DNA from: UBA2336 sp964538575
GTDB lineage: Bacteria > Bacteroidota > Bacteroidia > Cytophagales > Cyclobacteriaceae
Length of the DNA: 11,561 bases
NCBI GenBank assembly: GCA_964538575.1
Contig: CAZIGG010000095.1
Span: forward strand, 1-11,561
Direction: 5' to 3'
This document shows positions 6,506-11,561 of the stretch, in pieces. Made by a program: the position numbers and the translations under genes. Each line of letters begins with the position of its first letter. Position 1 is the stretch's first letter. The notes under the pieces were generated by a model. It had not been told where the DNA came from. It ran no database searches and saw only the letters and a program-made list of their open reading frames with translations.

Positions 6506-7315
6506 TTATTCAACTGTTTTTCTTCTGCGGGTAGTCGGAGCAGGAGTTACGCCAGCCTTTTTCGGCTTGTCGCTTTCGTCTAATGACTCCATGTCCACAT
6601 CCGCTAAGATACGACCTGAATGTTCATCAATTACAATTTTTTTCTTCTCGCGGATCTCAGCGATTTTTTGCGGAGGGATAACGATATTACAGCCTTCCGC
6701 TGCACCGCGCACCACGCGTACTACCGCCAGGCCGTTTGAAAGGCTGCTGCGTAATCTGTCGTAATGTTTAAGGATTGCTTTGTCTTCGATTTTCTTAACA
6801 GCCTTGTCGCGTTCGGCCATCAGCTTTCTTTCTTCTTCTTCGCTTTCTCCGAGGATATCGTTCAGCTCTTTTTTCTTCAGGTCGAGGTGGGAGGTGCGTT
6901 CTTCAATGAGGGCTTCGGTTTTTTCGATCTCCGCTTTCTTGGCAGATGTTAAGTCCTTGCCTTCTTTCACTTTCTTTTCGCAGATCTGGATTTCGAGTTC
7001 CTGTAATTCAACTTCCTTGGTGATGGCATCGAACTCGCGGTTGTTGCGTACGTTCTTCTGCTGCTCTGCGTATTTCTTGATCAGCTTTTCGGCTTCTTTC
7101 GCGGCCTCTTTGCTTTTCTTAATGTTATCTTCGATTTCTTTTAGCTCGGCCTGGTGGCGCTCGAGGCGGGTATTGTATCCGACCATTTCATCCTCCAGGT
7201 CCTGAACTTCATCCGGCAGGTCGCCACGTAATTTTTTGAGTTCGTCTAGTTTGGTGTCGATGCTTTGTAGTTTTACAAGGGCCTCGAGTTTCTGTGCTAC
7301 GGTTTGATTTTCCAT
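6506..7315 (-). CDS. Coiled-coil protein of the C4-type zinc-ribbon family with degenerate ribbon
   Basis: The 269-residue protein belongs to the family of long coiled-coil hairpins capped by a zf-RING_7-type ribbon (formerly DUF164). Residues 8-185 are a charged coiled coil with the conserved turn motif NNREFDAITKE (91-101). The C-terminal module keeps the scaffold of the ribbon: IPPQKIAEIR (213-222) and EHSGRIL (231-237). The ribbon normally has two CxxC pairs. Here the four sites are Ala206, Cys209, Asp230 and Ser233, so three ligands are gone and zinc binding is unlikely. A low-complexity tail rich in Lys, Pro and Arg follows (about 247-269). The family's function is not well defined; nucleic-acid or protein binding has been suggested. 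The ATG lies 3 bases after the nif3-like stop, and the pairing of this family with Nif3-like proteins is, as I recall, widespread in Bacteroidetes. Confidence 0.9.
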   Translation of the reverse strand: MENQTVAQKLEALVKLQSIDTKLDELKKLRGDLPDEVQDLEDEMVGYNTRLERHQAELKEIEDNIKKSKEAAKEAEKLIKKYAEQQKNVRNNREFDAITKEVELQELEIQICEKKVKEGKDLTSAKKAEIEKTEALIEERTSHLDLKKKELNDILGESEEEERKLMAERDKAVKKIEDKAILKHYDRLRSSLSNGLAVVRVVRGAAEGCNIVIPPQKIAEIREKKKIVIDEHSGRILADVDMESLDESDKPKKAGVTPAPTTRRRKTVE

Positions 7316-7318
7316 TAA

Positions 7319-8416
7319 TTAGTTAAAATATCGTACAGGATTCGTGTCAGTCGTAGAAAAATTGACCGCAAAAGTAGGAAATTTTTCGGTTAAAATCTCC
7401 TTTAACAGCTCTTTCGTGAAAATCTCGCTTTCGTAGTGCCCGATGTCGGCAATCGTGATTTTGCCCTCCGCATCAAAGAATTCATGGTATTTGAAGTCTG
7501 CCGTTACAAAAAAACAGGCCCCCGAACGGATAGCCTGCGGGAGCAGAAAGCTGCCCGAACCGCCACAAACGGCTATTTTTTTCACTTTTTGATCCAATAA
7601 GCGTGTATGCCTGATCGCAGTCAAATTCATACTGCTTTTTAAACGCTTCAGAAATTCGATTGGTTCCAACGGCTGTTCCAGTTCGCCCACCATGCCCGAA
7701 CCGACTTCCTGGTTCACATTGGCCAACCGGGTAAGGTAGTAAGCCACCTCTTCGTAAGGATGGGAAGCCTTCAGCGCACCGATAATCCTGCCCTCCAGGT
7801 GGGTTGCAAAAATTACTTCGGCCCGGTCTTCGGCAACTTTCTCCTGTTCGTTGATTTTGCCGGTATGCGGGCTGGCATCTCCGGCAGGCATAAACGTTCC
7901 CGTTCCTTCGGTTTGAAAGCTGCAGTTTTTATAGTCGCCAATCTGGCCTGCACCGGCTTTATATAAAGCCTGTAAAACGTTATCGGTATGATCTTTTGGA
8001 ATAAACGTTACCAGCTTGGTTAAGGTATCGTGCTTCGGGGCGAGCACTTTTAAATTCTTTAACCCGATCTTCTGCGCAATTTTTTTATTAACTCCGGTGT
8101 GTACATTATCCAGGTTGGTATGGATCGCATAAATCGCGATGTTGTTCCGGATCGCTTTTAGGATAGTCCGCTCAACGTAATTGCTCCCGGTAATTTTCTT
8201 CAGTCCTTTAAAGATGATGGGATGGTGCGCGATGATCAGGTTTGCTTTTTTGGTAATGGCTTCGTCTACCACCTCCTCAATGCAATCCAGCGTTACCAAT
8301 GCTCCGGTTATTTCCTGTGAGGGCTCACCGGTAAGCAACCCTGAATTATCGTACGACTCCTGGTAAGCTTTGGGAGCAATTGTTTCCAGGTATTCGGTAA
8401 TATCTTTTACTTTCAT
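7319..8416 (-). CDS. Nif3-like dinuclear metal centre protein (YqfO/YbgI family)
   Basis: This conserved cytoplasmic protein of the NIF3 family forms a toroidal hexamer with two metal ions per subunit in known structures. Its physiological role is unsettled; GTP cyclohydrolase I type 2 is a common database name with weak support. Metal ligands are visible: His64-His65 in IIAHHPIIF, Asp102 in HTNLDNV, and His327 and Glu331 in GHYESE, matching E. coli YbgI His63, His64, Asp101, His215 and Glu219. At 365 residues it is of the long YqfO type, with a PII/ACT-like domain inserted at about 130-230 (KLVTFIPKDH, then HLEGRIIGALKASHPYEEVA). The start is a clear ATG. It diverges from lpxK and is the first gene of a minus-strand operon, followed after 3 bases by the zinc-ribbon-like gene. 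Confidence 0.93.
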   Translation of the reverse strand: MKVKDITEYLETIAPKAYQESYDNSGLLTGEPSQEITGALVTLDCIEEVVDEAITKKANLIIAHHPIIFKGLKKITGSNYVERTILKAIRNNIAIYAIHTNLDNVHTGVNKKIAQKIGLKNLKVLAPKHDTLTKLVTFIPKDHTDNVLQALYKAGAGQIGDYKNCSFQTEGTGTFMPAGDASPHTGKINEQEKVAEDRAEVIFATHLEGRIIGALKASHPYEEVAYYLTRLANVNQEVGSGMVGELEQPLEPIEFLKRLKSSMNLTAIRHTRLLDQKVKKIAVCGGSGSFLLPQAIRSGACFFVTADFKYHEFFDAEGKITIADIGHYESEIFTKELLKEILTEKFPTFAVNFSTTDTNPVRYFN

Positions 8417-8462
8417 CGTTAATACTTCATGCAGCCGTTGTTGTATTTTTACGGCCTGTAGG

Positions 8463-8470
8463 CAAAACTA
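8463..8470 (-). promoter_or_regulatory. Possible -7 element for the nif3 operon
   Basis: Read on the minus strand, these bases are TAGTTTTG, an exact match to TAnnTTTG. The element lies 46 bases before the nif3-like ATG, in the 65-base gap shared with lpxK. There is no visible -33 partner, since the region where it would fall is already lpxK coding sequence. On the plus strand, TATTTTTA (8444-8451) is a one-mismatch candidate for lpxK. Confidence 0.4.
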
Positions 8471-8481
8471 CACTTTTATTC

Positions 8482-9531
8482 ATGTCTGTTTTGAGGTTTT
8501 TGCTCTTTCCGTTTGCGGTTTTGTACGATGCGATTACCGCATTGCGCAACAAACTTTTCGACAGGGGGTATAAGCCCGTTACCCGGTTTGATATCCCGGT
8601 AATCAGCGTTGGCAACCTGGCAGTGGGCGGAACCGGTAAAACTCCGATGGTTGAGTACCTGATCCGCTTGTTACAATCCGAATATAAACTTGCTACCCTC
8701 AGCCGGGGCTATGGGAGAAAAACAAAAGGATTTAAGATTGCAAGTCCAAGTGACACTGCTTCAACGGTAGGAGATGAGCCGTTTCAGATCTACAAAAAAT
8801 TCACACCTGACATAAACGTTGTGGTAGGTGAAGACAGGGCCTACGCCATTCCCATGCTGCTTCAGGAATTGGAGAATATAAACGCAGTGATCATGGATGA
8901 TGCGTATCAGCACCGTAGTGTTATTCCCGGGCTAAGCATTTTATTGACAGAATACAGCAATCCATTTTTTAATGATTATCTGCTTCCTGCAGGAAGGCTC
9001 AGGGAAGCCAAATCAGGTGCTAAACGCGCAGACGTAGTGGTGGTTACAAAGTGTCCGCCACAAGTAAGCGAAGATGAAATAATGGAGTTTGAAAACGCTG
9101 TACGAAATTACTCGGATAAGCCGGTCTTCTTTTCAAAAATCCGCTATGGTGAGCCGGTTGGATTTGGAAGGCCTGAAGCAAAACTTTTAAAGCAAGTTAT
9201 CCTGGTTTCTGCCATTGCCAATGCCCATATCCTGGAGGATTATGTGCGTAAATCCTACACGATGGTAAAGCACGTTGCGTTTCGCGATCACTATGTGTTT
9301 ACGGCCGGTGACCTCCTGGAACTTTCATCGCTGTTAAAGAAATATCCGGAAGGTGAGGTGAGTATCCTGACCACCGAGAAGGATATGGTTAAGCTTCAGC
9401 GGGAGGAATTGAGGAGCGCAATTTCACAACTCCCTGTTTTTTATTTACCGATTGAGACTGAATTTATCGGAAATGGTAAGGATTTTGATATGCTCGTGCT
9501 GTCTTTCATGCAGAGTTTTAAACCTGATTAA
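8482..9531 (+). CDS. lpxK: Tetraacyldisaccharide 4'-kinase (LpxK)
   Basis: LpxK phosphorylates the 4' position of the tetraacyldisaccharide 1-phosphate intermediate, giving lipid IVA, on the inner face of the cytoplasmic membrane. The 349-residue protein has normal length. The N-terminus carries the hydrophobic/amphipathic membrane-associated segment (4-21). Next come VISVGNLAVGGTGKTP (40-55) with the Walker A loop, SRGYGR (74-79), GDEP (97-100) and DDAYQHR (139-145), which holds the catalytic acidic pair and His. Family members usually read DDGFQHR, so Gly to Ala and Phe to Tyr changes are seen, both mild. LLPAGRLRE (about 171-179) and TEKDMVKL near the C-terminus are also typical. It implies an outer membrane with lipid A. 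The start is ATG; the porin gene follows after 12 bases. Confidence 0.95.
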   Translation: MSVLRFLLFPFAVLYDAITALRNKLFDRGYKPVTRFDIPVISVGNLAVGGTGKTPMVEYLIRLLQSEYKLATLSRGYGRKTKGFKIASPSDTASTVGDEPFQIYKKFTPDINVVVGEDRAYAIPMLLQELENINAVIMDDAYQHRSVIPGLSILLTEYSNPFFNDYLLPAGRLREAKSGAKRADVVVVTKCPPQVSEDEIMEFENAVRNYSDKPVFFSKIRYGEPVGFGRPEAKLLKQVILVSAIANAHILEDYVRKSYTMVKHVAFRDHYVFTAGDLLELSSLLKKYPEGEVSILTTEKDMVKLQREELRSAISQLPVFYLPIETEFIGNGKDFDMLVLSFMQSFKPD

Positions 9532-9543
9532 GTAAAAGTATCT

Positions 9544-11442
9544 TTGAGCGTGTTCTGCCGGCATTTTCTTACGGTTTTATTTCTTTTTGCATCACTGGCC
9601 GCCCGGGCCCAGGACGAACCGGCTGCGCCCCGCCTGCGCTCCAGCATTATTGACGACAGTACAAAAAATGTGTACGGCCCTACCACTTCGCGTTATTTTT
9701 ACGAAACCGATTTTTTCCGCAACGATTTTCAGCTTCGCACCATTGATACTGCTGCGTTGAATTTTCACCGTTTCAACTATGTGCAGCGGTATAATAATTT
9801 CTACCAGGATCTGGGAAACATCGGTACTGCCATCCGGCCGATCTTTACAGAAGTGCCGGAGACGATCGGGGCAACATCCGGATTTACAGCCTATGATCTT
9901 TACTGGAACACGGAAACCGTAAAGTACTACAATACGAAATCACCTTTTGCGAGTGTACAATGGGTGCTGGGCGGTAAAGGAAGGTCGTATGCGCACTTTA
10001 CTTTTAACCGTAACATTAATCCGCGCTGGAATGTCGGCTTTAATTACCGGATTTTGCAGATCGATAAAATCACCGCCCGGCAGCAAAAAGGCGACCGGGC
10101 AGTCAGAAGCAATTACTTTGACATCTTTACTTCCTTTCAGTCAAAAGACAGTACGTATAGCTTGTTTTTAAATGCAAGGCGCGATTTCATTCGGGCGCTT
10201 GAAAACGGAGGAGTGAAGACCGGAGAAAATTTTGAATACAGTGACCTTTTTGAGAAGCAGGGCATTTCCACCTGGCTGACCCAGGCAGAGAGCAATGACA
10301 AGCGCGGAGCGATTCACTTATTTCACCAGCTTAATTTAGCATCGGGATTTCAACTGTACCACATCGGTGATCTGTACCGTCAGATTAATCGTTTTAACGA
10401 TGAGGACCCTCATAATGCGTATTACGATTTTATTGTTGTTGACAGTGCACAAACAAGAGACCGAACGGAATTTAAATCCTTTCGCAACGAAGTGGGCGTG
10501 AAGGGCAGTATGTTCAAGCTATTTTACAATGGCTATGCCGCATTCCGAAAATACAGCATCGACTACAAGTACATTTATGAGGATAACTTCTACCTGGAAA
10601 CCGAAAAGTGGGAAACTTACGTGGGGGGAAGAATTGGCCTTCAGCTTGATTCGCTGGTGCAGGTAAGGGGCTGGGCTGAATGGATGCTGGATGACCGGTA
10701 CATCATCCAGGGATCTATCAAAACCAGGTGGTTTGAGGCTTCTGCTAAACGTTCGGTTTCAACGCCTGCTTTCCTGCCGCAAGCCTACCGGGGAAGCCAT
10801 GATCTATGGATAAATTATTTTGAGAATGTTCAGGGCACTGAATTCAAAGGAAATCTGATCTATGAATCAAAAGTATTTTCCATCTATCCGGGACTTCGGT
10901 TCTCTACGTTCAAAAATTTTATCTTTTTAAAGGAAGATACGGCTGCCACCGGGCAGCGTGTATTACCCTATCAAACTTCAGGGTATCAAACGTGGGCCTC
11001 GCCCGAACTCAATTTGTCGCTAACGTTGTTTAAGCATCTAACCATAAAAGGCCAGGGAATTTATACCCGTATACTCGAAAATTCGGATGATGCCATGCAA
11101 TACCCTGAACTTTTTGTTAATGCCCAGGTTGCCTATGCCGATATCTGGTTTAAAGACAACTTTGATTTTCAGGTCGGGGTGGATACACATTGGAAGTCGG
11201 GTTACTATGCACCAAATTATGATGTAACAACGCAGCAATTTTTTACGCAGCAGCGGTACCTTGCACCGGCATTCCCGATCATCGACTTATTCCTGAATGT
11301 ACGCATTAAACGGGCCCGGATTTTTGTTAAGTATAACAATGCGTTAATGACCTTTATGGATTACGGCAATGTCCCCACACCATTCTATCCGGGTATCCGT
11401 AACCTGGTCGACTTTGGATTCGATTGGTCATTCTTTGATTGA
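9544..11442 (+). CDS. Putative outer-membrane porin (Bacteroidetes Porin_10-like)
   Basis: The 632-residue protein is probably an outer-membrane beta-barrel of the Bacteroidetes putative-porin family. It starts with a signal peptide, hydrophobic from about 8 to 20, with likely cleavage at ARA/Q (22-23). The N-terminal mature part has the typical YGPTTSRYFYETD (44-56), DLGNIGTAIRP and ETIGATSGFTAYDLYW stretches that I associate with this family. The remainder alternates polar and aromatic residues as amphipathic strands and ends in DFGFDWSFFD, near an aromatic barrel end. The solute it passes is unknown. The start is TTG (9544), with a GTG two codons later as alternative; the signal peptide rules out later starts. 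It lies between lpxK and miaE with gaps of 12 and 9 bases, suggesting one transcript. Confidence 0.87.
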   Translation: MSVFCRHFLTVLFLFASLAARAQDEPAAPRLRSSIIDDSTKNVYGPTTSRYFYETDFFRNDFQLRTIDTAALNFHRFNYVQRYNNFYQDLGNIGTAIRPIFTEVPETIGATSGFTAYDLYWNTETVKYYNTKSPFASVQWVLGGKGRSYAHFTFNRNINPRWNVGFNYRILQIDKITARQQKGDRAVRSNYFDIFTSFQSKDSTYSLFLNARRDFIRALENGGVKTGENFEYSDLFEKQGISTWLTQAESNDKRGAIHLFHQLNLASGFQLYHIGDLYRQINRFNDEDPHNAYYDFIVVDSAQTRDRTEFKSFRNEVGVKGSMFKLFYNGYAAFRKYSIDYKYIYEDNFYLETEKWETYVGGRIGLQLDSLVQVRGWAEWMLDDRYIIQGSIKTRWFEASAKRSVSTPAFLPQAYRGSHDLWINYFENVQGTEFKGNLIYESKVFSIYPGLRFSTFKNFIFLKEDTAATGQRVLPYQTSGYQTWASPELNLSLTLFKHLTIKGQGIYTRILENSDDAMQYPELFVNAQVAYADIWFKDNFDFQVGVDTHWKSGYYAPNYDVTTQQFFTQQRYLAPAFPIIDLFLNVRIKRARIFVKYNNALMTFMDYGNVPTPFYPGIRNLVDFGFDWSFFD

Positions 11443-11451
11443 TGAGCTACC

Positions 11452-11561
11452 ATGAAAGCAGTTGACAAATTTACGCTGGGCCTTGAACTCCCCACCGATC
11501 CGCGGTGGATCAACATCGCAGAGAAAAACATTGAGGACATCCTGGTGGATCATGCGTACTG
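11452..11561 (+). CDS. miaE: tRNA-(ms2io6A)-hydroxylase, MiaE-like (5' part only)
   Basis: Only the first 36 codons are present; the window ends inside the next codon. The start MKAVDKFTLGLELPTDPRW and the following EKNIEDILVDHAY match the beginning of MiaE-family proteins as I recall them, where this segment is the first helix of a ferritin-like di-iron fold. MiaE hydroxylates the isopentenyl side chain of 2-methylthio-N6-isopentenyladenosine at position 37 of tRNAs reading U-starting codons. The di-iron ligands cannot be checked because they lie beyond the edge. The ATG is 9 bases after the porin stop, so co-transcription is likely. Confidence 0.75.
   Translation, partial: MKAVDKFTLGLELPTDPRWINIAEKNIEDILVDHAY

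Noticed and set aside
6780..7205. Plus-strand open frame of 141 codons rich in Ser and Phe
   Set aside because: It is the antisense shadow of the Lys/Glu-rich coiled coil in the zinc-ribbon-family gene.
1..11561. Search for mobile elements, CRISPR arrays, tRNA or rRNA genes, and defence genes
   Set aside because: No transposase, integrase, tandem spacer-repeat pattern or RNA gene is visible; nearly all sequence is accounted for by core genes.

Overview
This window looks like chromosomal DNA from a Bacteroidetes bacterium, probably of the order Cytophagales; genus cannot be set from the sequence. The clues are a Bacteroidetes-type outer-membrane porin (Porin_10-like), an LpxK of Bacteroidetes form, almost no Shine-Dalgarno sequences, several matches to the Bacteroidetes -7 promoter element TAnnTTTG, and frequent TTG/GTG starts. 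There is no sign of phage, insertion sequence, CRISPR array, tRNA or rRNA. Coding density is very high.

Left part (1-4177, minus strand): a tightly packed menaquinone (vitamin K2) operon read right to left in the order menI-like thioesterase, menF, menD, menB. Genes overlap or nearly touch (a GTGA stop-start between menF and menD, 11 bases between menD and menB), so translational coupling is likely. Together they take chorismate to isochorismate (MenF), to SEPHCHC (MenD), later cyclise OSB-CoA to DHNA-CoA (MenB), and hydrolyse DHNA-CoA to DHNA (MenI). menC, menE, menA and menH are not in the window and may lie beyond the left edge.

Middle (4178-5041): a divergent intergenic region with a near-perfect 31-base palindrome and a -7-like promoter, then a plus-strand histidine phosphatase with a TTG start. 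It ends in a good rho-independent terminator whose T-run covers the stop codon of the convergent gene to its right.

Centre right (5032-8416, minus strand): a three-gene operon read right to left. It encodes a Nif3/YqfO-like dinuclear-metal protein, a coiled-coil protein of the C4-type zinc-ribbon family whose ribbon has lost three of four cysteines, and a secreted or lipid-anchored TPR protein of unknown role.

Right part (8482-11561, plus strand): lpxK (lipid A 4'-kinase), a putative outer-membrane porin, and the first 36 codons of a miaE-like tRNA hydroxylase cut by the window edge. These are spaced 9-12 bases apart and probably form one transcript. lpxK and nif3 diverge from a 65-base promoter region.

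No clearly new multi-gene system is visible; the window is mostly core metabolism and envelope genes. The points most worth a second look are the degenerate zinc ribbon, the palindrome between the divergent units, the thioesterase leading the men operon, and the unassigned TPR protein.
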